A program made the translations under genes and the position numbers. DNA of 64,000 bases. Source: Mycobacterium sp. DL99 (GTDB taxonomy: Bacteria; Actinomycetota; Actinomycetes; Mycobacteriales; Mycobacteriaceae). Where the stretch lies: NCBI RefSeq assembly GCF_004762045.1, contig NZ_SJOM01000007.1:361718-425717 (forward strand), read 5' to 3'. The notes under the pieces were generated by a model. It was given only the letters and a program-made list of their open reading frames with translations, was not told the origin of the DNA and ran no database searches. Of this stretch, positions 40,967-49,228 are shown one piece after another. Each line of letters begins with the position of its first letter. Position 1 is the stretch's first letter.

Positions 40967-41671
40967 TCACACGGCGGCCTGATATGTGGGCTCGCGGTGC
41001 TTGATGGCGGCGATCACGCGGTAGGTGATCGGCAGCATGACCACCTCGACCGCGGTCTTGTAGATCCAGCCCAGCGCCGTGTAGGTGACGAAGTCGCCGA
41101 AGGTGCTGATGCCGATCGCACTGGCCGCGATGCCGCAGAAGACCAGGGTGTCGCCGAGCTGGCCGGCGAAGGTGGATCCGACCAGGCGGGCCCACAGGTG
41201 CTTCTCCTTGGTCCGTTCCTTGATGGCGACCACGACCCAGGCATTGATGGTCTGCCCGACGATGAACCCGGCCAGGCCCGCCACGATCAACTGGGTGTAG
41301 GCGTGGACGATGTTCTCGAAGTGTTCCTGATTGGTGTAGAAATCCGCCGCGGGCAGATAGATGGTGACCCAGAATGCCAGTGCGGCAAGAGCATTCATCG
41401 AGAATCCGAGGAAGATGGCGCGACGTGCGGCCTTGAACCCGTACACCTCGGACAGCACGTCGCCGATCACGTAGGTGAGCGGGAAGACGATGAAGCCGCC
41501 GTCGGTGATGATCGACCAGTCGCCGACGATCGGCCCGAAGGCGACGCCTTTGGTGGCGGTGACGTTGGAGATGATCACCAGAGCCGTGAAGACTGCGACG
41601 AGCACCGGATAGTAGGCCGAGCCGACGATGGCGGTACCACGGTGCGCGGAGTGTTCCTGGGTGCTTGTCAC
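40967..41671 (-). CDS. Queuosine precursor transporter (VUT/YhhQ family)
   Basis: 234 residues with about six TM helices. Diagnostic stretches: TALVIISNVTATKGV, ITDGGFIVFPLTYVIGDVLSEVYGF and GSTFAGQLGDTLVFCGIA. Family members import preQ0/preQ1-type 7-deazaguanines used for queuosine in tRNA. It sits 75 bases before pxpB on the same strand, downstream of the FecB2-like gene. No queuosine synthesis genes are nearby. Confidence 0.87.
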   Translation of the reverse strand: MTSTQEHSAHRGTAIVGSAYYPVLVAVFTALVIISNVTATKGVAFGPIVGDWSIITDGGFIVFPLTYVIGDVLSEVYGFKAARRAIFLGFSMNALAALAFWVTIYLPAADFYTNQEHFENIVHAYTQLIVAGLAGFIVGQTINAWVVVAIKERTKEKHLWARLVGSTFAGQLGDTLVFCGIAASAIGISTFGDFVTYTALGWIYKTAVEVVMLPITYRVIAAIKHREPTYQAAV

Positions 41672-41683
41672 CCGGTCATCTTG

Positions 41684-42634
41684 TCAGGTCAGCGCCCGGT
41701 TGAGCAGGAGCGGCAGCTGATCGGCCACCACCGGGTAGGACAGCGGCGAGGCGAACGCGATCGCGCCGGCCAGGTCTTTTGGGGTGAAAACGTGCCGTTT
41801 GCGGGTGGTGGCCCGCAGGCCGGCGATGGTCGGGTCGGCCAGTAGGGCGTCGCGCTCCTGATCACTCTCGGTGGTCCAGATCAGTACGTCGGCGGCGTCG
41901 AGCACCGAGGCGATGTCCGAGCGCGGGATCAGCTCCGGTGTCGGGGGCACGGCGAAGCCCATCTGGGTGAGAAATTCAGTTCGCCATCCCGTCTGGGTTT
42001 GCACACCGTCGCGGAACAAGGTGCCGGCCAGCAGCATGGCCTTCTTGCCGGCAAATCGCGGGTTGTTGGTGGCCACCGCCTTGAACTTGTCGTCCGCTCC
42101 GGCGATCAGGCCGGTCATCGCGTCGTTCTGGAAGAGCGCCTGCCCGATGAGGGTGGCCTGGTCGCGCCATGGTTCGAAGAACGCGTCGGGTCCGGACTGA
42201 GCGATCGTCGGGGCGATCTCGGAGAGCTTGGCGTAGGTGTCGGCGTCGAGCCCGGCGTTGGTGGCCACGATCAGGTCCGGTTTGAGGGCCGCGATCTCGT
42301 CGACCTGGATGCCGTCGTTCAGGCCGAGCACGGTGGGCTGGGCGCCCCCGAGTTTCGGTTGCGCCCAGGGCCACACCGCGAACGGCTCGCCTCCGAACCA
42401 TTCGGTCGTCGCGACCGGGACGACGCCGAGCGCCAGCAGGTCGTCCTGTTCGGTGAATCCTGCGCTGACCACCCGTTGTGGTGGTCCTGGGATGTTGGTG
42501 TCGCCGAACAGGTGGCGGACGGTCACCGAACCGTCTTTCGCGATTTCGCCAGGCTTCTGCGTGCTACATGCGGCGACCAGGGTCATCGCAGCGCTGACCG
42601 TGAGAAACCCTCGCCGCGACCAGGTTGTCGGCAC
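41684..42634 (-). CDS. fecB2: Tat-exported lipoprotein, iron/siderophore-type ABC substrate-binding protein (FecB2-like)
   Basis: 316 residues. The N-terminus has a twin-arginine motif (WSRRGFL) and a lipobox (V-A-A-C), so it is probably folded before export and lipid-anchored. The rest is a periplasmic-binding fold of the FepB/TroA class: PQRVVSAGFTEQDDLLALGV, AALKPDLIVATNAG, then a second lobe. It is equivalent to Rv0265c. No permease or ATPase genes are adjacent, as in M. tuberculosis. It likely binds a ferric chelate or haem. Confidence 0.85.
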   Translation of the reverse strand: MPTTWSRRGFLTVSAAMTLVAACSTQKPGEIAKDGSVTVRHLFGDTNIPGPPQRVVSAGFTEQDDLLALGVVPVATTEWFGGEPFAVWPWAQPKLGGAQPTVLGLNDGIQVDEIAALKPDLIVATNAGLDADTYAKLSEIAPTIAQSGPDAFFEPWRDQATLIGQALFQNDAMTGLIAGADDKFKAVATNNPRFAGKKAMLLAGTLFRDGVQTQTGWRTEFLTQMGFAVPPTPELIPRSDIASVLDAADVLIWTTESDQERDALLADPTIAGLRATTRKRHVFTPKDLAGAIAFASPLSYPVVADQLPLLLNRALT

Positions 42635-42650
42635 TTAGCCAGGGTAACGG

Positions 42651-43784
42651 CTACCCCGTGCCGAAGGTGCCGAACAAACCGCCGAACAGGAGGGAGGCCA
42701 ACCCGAGCGCCACCACGATGTTGACCACGGTGGCCGCCGCGAACAGCACGACGGGCCGCCATCCGGCCTCCTTGAGGCCGCGCAGTGAGAACTCCAGCCC
42801 GATCGCCACGAAAGCGAAGATCAGGAACCAGGTCCGCAGGTCGTTCACTGTTGCGATCGCGGCCTTACCGTCGGCCAAGAACTGCAGATACAGCGTGCCG
42901 GTAATCGAGGCGGCGATGAAGCCGAGCACGAATTTGGGGAAGCGATCCCAGAATTCGCGCAGCGACGGACGTGCCACAGTTGCGTCCGGGTCGCCCGATT
43001 GCCGCTCGACCTTCAGGGCGAAGTACGCGGTGAGCGCGATGGCGACGATGCCGATCAACGCGTTCTGGGTGGTCTTGACGATCGTGGCGATCTGCAACGC
43101 GTGCTCACCGGCGATCGTGCCCGCGGCGGCCACGGCCGCGGTGGTGTCGATGTTGCCGCCGATCCAGGCCCCCGCGACCGCGTCGGACAGGCCGAACACA
43201 TCGGCGAGCCAAGGCAGCAGGAAGATCGAGGGGAGGGCGAACACGATGACGAGCGACGCGGCGTAGGCCAGTTGCTCCTTCCGGGCCTGCACCGCCCCGG
43301 CCGCCGCGATGGCCGCGCTCACCCCGCAGATGGAGACCGCTGAGGCCAGCAACGCCCGTAGCTTGTCGTCGAGGCCGAGTCGCCCGCCCAGCCACCAGGT
43401 GAACCCGAAGACGATCGAAATCAGCAGCAGGGCTTGGATGATCGCCGGTCCCGCGGCGGTGGCGAGCACCTTGAGGTTGATCGACGCGCCCAGCAGGACC
43501 AGGCCGGTCTTGATGAAGAACTCGGTGCGAAAGCCTTGCGACAGAGCGTCGCGCAGCGCGAACTTGGCCAGGATTGCGTTGCCGATCAGGCCGAGAGCGA
43601 TTGCGTAGAACGGAAATTCGACTGATTTCGCGATCTTGGCCAACCCTGTTCCAGACGCCCAGTGGGGTACCTGGGTCTCCAGGAATCGGGTCGCCGCGCC
43701 CAGTGCGATGACCACGAGCACACCGGCGACGGCGTAGCCGATCTTCGATGTGCGCTGCTGCGAGCGTTCTTCGGTGCTGGTCAT
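42651..43784 (-). CDS. YeiH-family putative sulfate exporter / membrane transporter
   Basis: 377 residues with ten or more TM helices. Family marks: FYAIALGLIGNAILAKF, TGLVLLGASINLKVL, LASAVSICGVSAAIAAAGAV and GAWIGGNIDTTAAVAAAGTI. The annotation 'sulfate exporter' rests on weak family evidence. Its ATG overlaps the stop of a 29-residue membrane microprotein (43781-43870), so the two are co-translated. It ends 16 bases ahead of the fecB2-like gene. Confidence 0.85.
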   Translation of the reverse strand: MTSTEERSQQRTSKIGYAVAGVLVVIALGAATRFLETQVPHWASGTGLAKIAKSVEFPFYAIALGLIGNAILAKFALRDALSQGFRTEFFIKTGLVLLGASINLKVLATAAGPAIIQALLLISIVFGFTWWLGGRLGLDDKLRALLASAVSICGVSAAIAAAGAVQARKEQLAYAASLVIVFALPSIFLLPWLADVFGLSDAVAGAWIGGNIDTTAAVAAAGTIAGEHALQIATIVKTTQNALIGIVAIALTAYFALKVERQSGDPDATVARPSLREFWDRFPKFVLGFIAASITGTLYLQFLADGKAAIATVNDLRTWFLIFAFVAIGLEFSLRGLKEAGWRPVVLFAAATVVNIVVALGLASLLFGGLFGTFGTG

Positions 43785-43870
43785 GGGATCACGCTGCCGG
43801 GGATGGCGCCGACGAGCACGAGGGTCAGTAGGGTGAGGCCGACGATCACGGCCAGCCAGTCTTCGTTCAC
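43781..43870 (-). CDS. 29-residue membrane microprotein coupled to the YeiH-family gene
   Basis: GTG 43870 to TGA gives 29 residues: an acidic N-terminus (MNEDW), one continuous hydrophobic helix rich in Leu/Val and a short GSVIP end. The TGA overlaps the ATG of the transporter (ATGA). There is no Shine-Dalgarno; a TAACCT -10 ends 7 bases before the GTG, so translation is probably leaderless. It could be an assembly or regulatory subunit of the transporter, or serve mainly to couple translation. I do not recognise a family. Confidence 0.65.
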   Translation of the reverse strand: MNEDWLAVIVGLTLLTLVLVGAIPGSVIP

Positions 43871-43877
43871 GCGCGTG

Positions 43878-43907
43878 AGGTTAGGCAGCTTGATGTCCGG
43901 CGGACAT
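43878..43907 (-). promoter_or_regulatory. Leaderless promoter with palindromic operator for the microprotein/YeiH unit
   Basis: On the minus strand TAACCT (43878-43883) is the -10. A perfect inverted repeat ATGTCCG-N-CGGACAT (43893-43907) covers the expected -35 position. This is a typical repressor-site layout, but the cognate regulator is not obvious in the window. Confidence 0.5.
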
Positions 43908-44049
43908 CCTTGCGATCTGTGCGAATACAACCGGTTACGAATGCCGTGGCGCCCCTGCGTTACTGCGGGCGACCAGTTAGTGTCGATCCTGCATATTGGT
44001 CGTCCTCGGGATTTACTCTCGGCTGACGGGGACCTACTGAGGAGTGGTC

Positions 44050-44343
44050 ATGCGGAGCATGTGGCGTCCAGTGTTACTCGGACTGGCCGGTTTGACCGTA
44101 CCCATCACCATCTCCATCAACACGGCCCCTCCCGCCGCCGCGGAATGTATCGATGCCGGCGGTTCCACGGTGTGTGCGCAGGGCAGCGTCCGGGGTGGGG
44201 GACCCACGCCGCCGAAGGCGGGCCCCTACTACCCGTATTACTGCGCCAACGACTGGTACTGCGCCGGCGGGGGCTTAGAAATCAACATCGACCCCCGCCC
44301 ACCCGATAACGGCGGCGGCGGCTGGCGGCCGGGGCGTCCATGA
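44050..44343 (+). CDS. Small secreted Gly/Pro-rich protein
   Basis: 97 residues from ATG 44050, with GGAG 6 bases upstream. A GTG two codons earlier (44044) is less likely. It has a Sec signal peptide (SMWRPVLLGLAGL, cleavage after P-A-A-A near residue 31). The mature part has four Cys and Tyr/Gly/Pro-rich low complexity (GPYYPYYCANDWYC, then GGGGWRPGRP). Such small proteins are common in mycobacteria and of unknown function. Its TGA lies 38 bases before the next secreted protein, suggesting an operon. Confidence 0.7.
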   Translation: MRSMWRPVLLGLAGLTVPITISINTAPPAAAECIDAGGSTVCAQGSVRGGGPTPPKAGPYYPYYCANDWYCAGGGLEINIDPRPPDNGGGGWRPGRP

Positions 44344-44381
44344 GCCTCAGCTCAGTTATCCGAGTCGACTTAGGAGCCACC

Positions 44382-44696
44382 ATGTTCACCCGTGTGATCG
44401 CCACCGGCGCAATCGGCCTGTCGCTCTTGGTCGTTGGCGCGCCTATCGCTGCCGCAGATGAGCCGAACTGCACCGCTGCCGACCTCGCCGGCGTGATGGC
44501 CGGCGTCCGCGCGGCCAGCGCGGCCTACCTGTTCACCCATCCCGACGTCAACGACTTCTTCACCAGCCTCAAGGGGCAGTCGAACGACCAGATGGCTGAT
44601 TCGGTGCAGGCTTACCTCGAGGACAAGCCGCAGATCCGGGCCGAACTGCAGGGCATCCGGCAACCGGCGACTGATTTCCACAACCGCTGCGGGTAG
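44382..44696 (+). CDS. Secreted haemophore-like (Rv0203-type) protein
   Basis: 104 residues. ATG 44382 with AGGAG at 44372-44376 gives a clean signal peptide (cleavage after A-A-A near residue 24). An upstream ATG at 44340 lacks these features. The mature helical domain (TAADLAGVMAGVRAASAAYLFTHP, then VNDFFTSLKGQ) with one Cys near each end (PNCTAAD, HNRCG) matches the mycobacterial haemophore/haem-binding family. The likely role is envelope haem binding. The assignment is by family resemblance only. Confidence 0.75.
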   Translation: MFTRVIATGAIGLSLLVVGAPIAAADEPNCTAADLAGVMAGVRAASAAYLFTHPDVNDFFTSLKGQSNDQMADSVQAYLEDKPQIRAELQGIRQPATDFHNRCG

Positions 44697-44722
44697 CCCG
44701 CAACCCTAGGCGGCCGGACTGA

Positions 44723-45325
44723 TCAGGGCAGAACCAGCCCGCGCAGCAGCACCGCCAGTCCGTACTCGAATGCGTCGTCGGCCCGCGCGGGCCGGGGTGC
44801 GCCGGTGGCCAGCGCGGCGGTCAGCTCCGGACCGACTTGGGCCCCGGACTCCCACGGTCTGTCGGGGGCGGTCAGGTCGAGGGCAGAGCCCAGCACGTAG
44901 TTGTCGACCAGGGTGATGGTCCGCAGCGTGTCGGTGGGGCTGTAGCCGGCGCGGGTCAGGGTGACGGCCAGTGCGTTGTACATCGTGAGCGCCTGGCTGC
45001 TGTTGACGGCATGGGCCGTGAGCAGGGGAATCAGTCGCGGGTATCGGGCGAAGCTGCTGCGGTACGAGCGCATGATGTCGGCCAGGATCTCGGCCCACGG
45101 CCGATCGGCGTCGAGGTCTGGCAACTCCACTTCCGACATCGCCCGTTCGCGGAGCAGTTCGACGATCTGCTCGCGCCCGGACACGTGGTTGTACAGCGAT
45201 GACGGGCTGACCTTGAGTCTGCGGGCCAGTTCGGGGATGGTGAATCCCCCCGTAGTGTTGACGAGATCCATTGCCGCACTGGCGATCCGGTCCAATGACA
45301 GGATCGGTATCGATGGACGTCCCAT
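44723..45325 (-). CDS. TetR-family regulator (TetR/TetR_C-like)
   Basis: 200 residues. N-terminal HTH: LDRIASAAMDLV, FTIPELARRLKVSPSSLYNHV. The C-terminal ligand domain resembles the TetR C-terminal group (MRSYRSSFARYPRLIPLL). It is divergent from the small ORF and the amidohydrolase/permease pair, so it is the likely repressor of that unit through the inverted repeat at 45389-45401. Ligand unknown. Confidence 0.87.
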   Translation of the reverse strand: MGRPSIPILSLDRIASAAMDLVNTTGGFTIPELARRLKVSPSSLYNHVSGREQIVELLRERAMSEVELPDLDADRPWAEILADIMRSYRSSFARYPRLIPLLTAHAVNSSQALTMYNALAVTLTRAGYSPTDTLRTITLVDNYVLGSALDLTAPDRPWESGAQVGPELTAALATGAPRPARADDAFEYGLAVLLRGLVLP

Positions 45326-45388
45326 GGCCTGTTCCCCCTCAATTTCATCTCACCGCTTTACAAAGGGTGGTCTGGGTCACAGAATAAA

Positions 45389-45401
45389 CGAATTCCATTC
45401 G
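45389..45401. promoter_or_regulatory. Inverted repeat between TetR gene and amidohydrolase unit
   Basis: CGAAT-TCC-ATTCG, extended imperfectly to AAACGAAT/ATTCGCTTT, lies in the 89-base divergent gap directly before an AGGAG site. It is a plausible TetR operator. Confidence 0.45.
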
Positions 45402-45414
45402 CTTTAGGAGTGAC

Positions 45415-45600
45415 ATGACCACGCTCAGTGCGACCGCCCGCGCACCTTTGTCGTGCCGTGTGGCCGTACGGCTGCCGCCCGCGTGGGTGGGGTTGGTGTG
45501 GCGCCACTGGTGCTCTGACCTCGATGGACTCGCCAAAGAGCTCCGCGACGACCGTGCCGTCGATGGCGGTGCGACCGCGGTGCTTCTGCCCGAAAAATAG
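45415..45600 (+). CDS. Possible 61-residue leader ORF
   Basis: ATG 45415 is preceded by AGGAG (45406-45410) with good spacing, and the frame stops 23 bases before the amidohydrolase start. The peptide has no TM helix or recognised motif (PPAWVGLVWRHW, then LDGLAKELRDD). It fills the gap between the operator and the amidohydrolase, so it is a small gene or a leader peptide. Coding status is uncertain. Confidence 0.4.
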   Translation: MTTLSATARAPLSCRVAVRLPPAWVGLVWRHWCSDLDGLAKELRDDRAVDGGATAVLLPEK

Positions 45601-45623
45601 GACCGAGAAATTAGGACCAGTTT

Positions 45624-47249
45624 GTGACTTCATTCTCCGTGCCCGACAAGGCTGCGACGCTCTTCCACGGCGGTGTGATCTGGACACCCACGGCGACCAC
45701 CGATGCGCTGCTGGTCGCCGATGGAGTGGTGCAGGCAGTGGGTGACGACGCGTTGGCGTCGGCGGCCGATCGGAAGATCGACCTGGAGGGCGGCTTCCTG
45801 ATGCCGTCGTTCGGTGACGGCCATGCACATCCGCTGTTCGGCGGTTTGGAGTCCGCGGGCCCCGCGGTCCGGCCCTGCCGGTCGGTCGACGAAATTGTAT
45901 CGGCGGTAAAAGAATTCGCAGACGCGAATCCCGATCAGGAGTGGATTGTCGGCGCTTCGTACGACGGTAGCCTTGCCCCCGACGGCTTGTTCGACGCGCG
46001 ATGGCTCGACGCCGCCGTCCCGGACCGGCCCGTGGTGTTGCGCGCCTGGGACTACCACACCTTCTGGGTCAATTCGGTTGCGTTGCAACGCGCCGGCATC
46101 ACTGCGGACTCTCCAGAGCCGATACTCGGTGAGATTCCGCGCCGTGAGGACGGCTCGCCGCTGGGCACGTTGCGCGAATGGGGCGCCACCGACCTGATCA
46201 CCGCGGTCATGCCGGCCCGTGACGAGGCCGTCGGGGTCGCGGCATTGGGCACGGCCGCCGACTACTACCTGGCGCGCGGCGTGACGTGGGTTCAGGACGC
46301 CTGGGTAGAGCCGGCAGAGCTGGACACCTACCTCGCAGCCGTCCGGCAGGGCGCCCTGCGGATGCGATTCAACCTGGCGTTCTACGCCGACCCGCGCCAC
46401 TTCGATACTCAGGTAACGCAATACGCCGCGGCCAGGGACCGGGTCCAGGCGGCGGGCTCACCGCTGCTGACCGCGCAGACCGTGAAGTTCTTCGCCGACG
46501 GCGTGGTGGAGAACGAGACCGGTGCGCTGCTGGAACCGTACTGCTCGGGACTGCACTCCCACGGCATGCAGTTGTGGGAGGGCAACGCGCTGGCGGAGGC
46601 GGCCAAGAGGGTCGATGACCTGGGTCTGCAGATCCACATCCACGCCATCGGCGATGCCGCGGTCCGACAGGCGCTGGATGCCATCGAATACGTTGCGCGG
46701 CACAATGGTCCGCGGGACCGGCGGCCGGTGATCGCCCATGCTCAGCTGGTGGACGACGCCGACCTGGGCCGCTTCGCCGAGCTGGGTGTCATCCCCAATA
46801 TGCAGCCGCTGTGGGCGCAGATGGATGCCCTGATGACGGTGCTCACGATTCCCCGGCTGGGAGCACAGCGGGCAGATCGGCAGTACCGGATGCGCACGCT
46901 GGAGAGTTCGGGTGCGGCGCTGGCGTTCGGATCGGACTGGCCGGTGTCCTCGGGTGCGCCGCTGGACGGTGTTGCCGTCGCGGTCTCGCGGTGCACGTCC
47001 GAGGGTGAGCCGGCGGGCGGCTGGACCCCGGAAGAGGTCCTTCCGATCGAGCACGCGCTGTCGTCGTACACCACTGCCGTGGCGTATCAGGCTTTCGCGG
47101 AAGAGAATTGGGGCCGCATCGTTCCCGGCTCGAGTGCTGATCTGGTGTGGCTGGACCGCGATCCGAGGTACCTCCCACCATCCGAGCTTCCGGCGCTGAA
47201 GGTGCGCGCCACGTATCTGCAGGGCACGCAGGTCTATTCGGCCGAGTAA
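45624..47249 (+). CDS. YtcJ-like amidohydrolase (Amidohydro_3 family)
   Basis: 541 residues, GTG start at 45624 with AGGA upstream. Metal-site motifs: GDGHAHP near residue 67, HIHAIGD near 335, VIAHAQLVDD near 369 and FGSDWPVSSG near 433. Length and pattern fit YtcJ/NfdA-type metal-dependent hydrolases acting on amides or formamides. It starts an operon with an APC permease 15 bases downstream, so it probably hydrolyses an imported amine or amide compound. Substrate unknown. Confidence 0.87.
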   Translation: MTSFSVPDKAATLFHGGVIWTPTATTDALLVADGVVQAVGDDALASAADRKIDLEGGFLMPSFGDGHAHPLFGGLESAGPAVRPCRSVDEIVSAVKEFADANPDQEWIVGASYDGSLAPDGLFDARWLDAAVPDRPVVLRAWDYHTFWVNSVALQRAGITADSPEPILGEIPRREDGSPLGTLREWGATDLITAVMPARDEAVGVAALGTAADYYLARGVTWVQDAWVEPAELDTYLAAVRQGALRMRFNLAFYADPRHFDTQVTQYAAARDRVQAAGSPLLTAQTVKFFADGVVENETGALLEPYCSGLHSHGMQLWEGNALAEAAKRVDDLGLQIHIHAIGDAAVRQALDAIEYVARHNGPRDRRPVIAHAQLVDDADLGRFAELGVIPNMQPLWAQMDALMTVLTIPRLGAQRADRQYRMRTLESSGAALAFGSDWPVSSGAPLDGVAVAVSRCTSEGEPAGGWTPEEVLPIEHALSSYTTAVAYQAFAEENWGRIVPGSSADLVWLDRDPRYLPPSELPALKVRATYLQGTQVYSAE

Positions 47250-47263
47250 TGAGAGGAACTGGC

Positions 47264-48607
47264 ATGTCTGATGTGGCTGAAGCGACCGAGGGGCGGCTGC
47301 GCCGTGCTCTGGGGCTGCCGTCGTTGGTGCTGTTCGGTCTGGTGTACATGGTGCCGCTCACGGTGTTCACCACCTACGGCATCGTCACCCAGACCACCGG
47401 CGGCAGGTTGTCGGTCGCCTATCTGGTGACGCTGGCGGCCATGGTGTTCACCGCCCGGTCGTACGCGATGATGGCGGTCGCCTACCCGGTCGCTGGATCG
47501 GCATACACCTACTCGCAGAAGTCATTCGGCGCCCCGGTCGGTTTTCTCGCCGGATGGTCGCTTCTGCTGGATTACCTGTTCCTGCCGATGATCAACTACC
47601 TGGTGATCGGGATCTACCTGCACGCCGCACTGCCCGCGATCCCGTCCTGGGTGTTCGTCGTGCTGTCCATCGCGGTCGTGACGGTGCTGAACGTCGTCGG
47701 CATCGTGTCGGTGGCCAGGGCGAACTTCGTCATCATCGCGGTGCAGGCGATCTTCATCGCGACATTCCTGGTGCTGGCCACCTCCAAGGTGTTGAGCTTG
47801 GGCACGCTCGACCTGATGGCGCCGATCCACGGTGACGGGAGCGCGACCGGATTCAGCCCGGTTCTGGCCGGCGCGGCGATCCTGTGCCTGTCGTTCCTGG
47901 GTTTCGACGCGGTGTCCACGCTGTCAGAGGAGGCCAAGGAGCCCAGACGGTCTGTGCCGCAGGCGATCATGATCGCAACGCTGGTGTCGGGCGTGATCTT
48001 CGTCGTGCTGTCTTATCTCGGACAGCTGGTGTTCCCCTCCAACCAGTTCGCCGATGTCGAGTCCGGATCCCTGGACTTGATGCTGACTGCGGGCGGGCAG
48101 TTCCTGCAGACCTTCTTCACCGCGGCCTATGTCGCCGGTGCGCTCGGATCCGCCATCACGTCGCAGGCCTCGGTGGCCCGAATCCTGTACGCGATGGGAC
48201 GCGACGGCATCCTGCCGCGCCCGGTCTTCGGTTTCGTCTCGCCGCGGTTCGCCACCCCGGTCTACGCGATCCTGGCGGTGTCGGTCGTATCGCTACTGGC
48301 GACCGTCATCTCCCTGGCCACGCTGGCCTCGCTGATCAGTTTTGGTGCGCTGGTGGCATTCTCGGTGGTCAACCTGTCGGTCATCAAGCATTACTTCGTC
48401 GACCGGCAGGAACGCGATGGCCTCCAGGTGATCAGCAAGCTCGTCCTGCCACTGATCGGTTTCCTGCTGACCGTGTGGCTGTGGACGAGTTTGTCCGGGA
48501 TGACGCTGATCGTCGGGTTGTGCTGGCTGGCAGTGGGATTCGTGTGGTTGGCCGGGGTTACCCGCGGTTTCCGGCGGCCGACGCCGGTGCTGGACATGAA
48601 GGAGTAG
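47264..48607 (+). CDS. APC-family amino acid/amine permease
   Basis: 447 residues from ATG 47264 with GAGAGGAA upstream. The frame opens earlier inside the amidohydrolase, but that part is shadow. About 12 TM helices. APC marks: GLPSLVLFGLVYMVPLT at the N-terminus, the SYAMMAVAYPVAGSAYTYSQK segment, FLGFDAVSTLSEEAKEPRRSVP, and QASVARILYAMGRDG. It is co-transcribed with the amidohydrolase and probably imports its substrate. A strong bidirectional hairpin follows. Confidence 0.9.
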   Translation: MSDVAEATEGRLRRALGLPSLVLFGLVYMVPLTVFTTYGIVTQTTGGRLSVAYLVTLAAMVFTARSYAMMAVAYPVAGSAYTYSQKSFGAPVGFLAGWSLLLDYLFLPMINYLVIGIYLHAALPAIPSWVFVVLSIAVVTVLNVVGIVSVARANFVIIAVQAIFIATFLVLATSKVLSLGTLDLMAPIHGDGSATGFSPVLAGAAILCLSFLGFDAVSTLSEEAKEPRRSVPQAIMIATLVSGVIFVVLSYLGQLVFPSNQFADVESGSLDLMLTAGGQFLQTFFTAAYVAGALGSAITSQASVARILYAMGRDGILPRPVFGFVSPRFATPVYAILAVSVVSLLATVISLATLASLISFGALVAFSVVNLSVIKHYFVDRQERDGLQVISKLVLPLIGFLLTVWLWTSLSGMTLIVGLCWLAVGFVWLAGVTRGFRRPTPVLDMKE

Positions 48608-48630
48608 CTGTTCGGTTTGGTTCGCCGAGT

Positions 48631-48677
48631 GGCCACTTGTGGCACGCCATGCCGCAAAAGGCGTGTCACAAGTGGCC
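48631..48677. terminator. Bidirectional hairpin terminator
   Basis: An 18-bp stem (GGCCACTTGTGGCACGCC against its complement with one G-U pair) and an 11-base loop lie between the converging permease and ohr genes. Confidence 0.8.
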
Positions 48678-48696
48678 AGTCGTTGAGCTACTGGGG

Positions 48697-49116
48697 TCAG
48701 GCCACGCTGATAGTGACGTCGATGTTGCCGCGGGTCGCCTTCGAGTAGGGGCAGACCTGGTGCGCGTCATCGGCGATGGCCTGGGCGACCTCTCGATCGA
48801 CGCCCGGGATGGTGACGTTGAGCCGGGCCCGCAGTGAGAACGCCCCGTCGGTGTTGAGCAGGTCTACCTCGGCGTCTACCGCGGTCTCGGCGGGCAGCTT
48901 CACGTTGTGCTTGCCCGCGGTCAAGCCCATGGCGCTCAGGAAGCACGCCGACCAGCCGGCCGCGAACAACTGCTCGGGGTTGGTGCCGGTGCCGGTGCCG
49001 CCCGGCGGGGTGAGCTGGATGTCGAGGTTGCCGTCGGAGCTGTAGGACTCGCCCTGCCGCCCGCCGGTGGTGTGGGTCTGTGCGGTGTAGAGGACGTTGT
49101 CGGTCTCAGTGGTCAC
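48697..49116 (-). CDS. ohr: Organic hydroperoxide resistance protein (Ohr/OsmC)
   Basis: 139 residues, GTG 49116 with AGGAG 7 bases upstream. The frame extends further back but without a site. Both redox Cys are present: WSACFLSAM and VCPYSKATRGN, plus the family start NVLYTAQTHTTGGR. It reduces organic hydroperoxides in the cytoplasm. Divergent from its MarR/OhrR regulator, with a palindrome between them. Confidence 0.93.
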   Translation of the reverse strand: MTTETDNVLYTAQTHTTGGRQGESYSSDGNLDIQLTPPGGTGTGTNPEQLFAAGWSACFLSAMGLTAGKHNVKLPAETAVDAEVDLLNTDGAFSLRARLNVTIPGVDREVAQAIADDAHQVCPYSKATRGNIDVTISVA

Positions 49117-49196
49117 TGCGGTTCTCCTTCGTGTGGATGGGCCGATGCAATTGGATGCGTTAGAGATGAACGCTGGATGCTCCACATTCCATCCCA

Positions 49197-49222
49197 TCCG
49201 ATTGAATCGGATCCGATATAAT
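49197..49222 (+). promoter_or_regulatory. OhrR operator and leaderless ohrR promoter
   Basis: A perfect repeat TCCGATT-G-AATCGGA (49197-49211) is followed at once by a canonical TATAAT (49217-49222). The ohrR ATG at 49229 lies 6 bases later, so the mRNA should be leaderless. The palindrome just upstream of the -10 fits auto-repression and control of divergent ohr. Confidence 0.65.
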
Positions 49223-49228
49223 TTTGTC

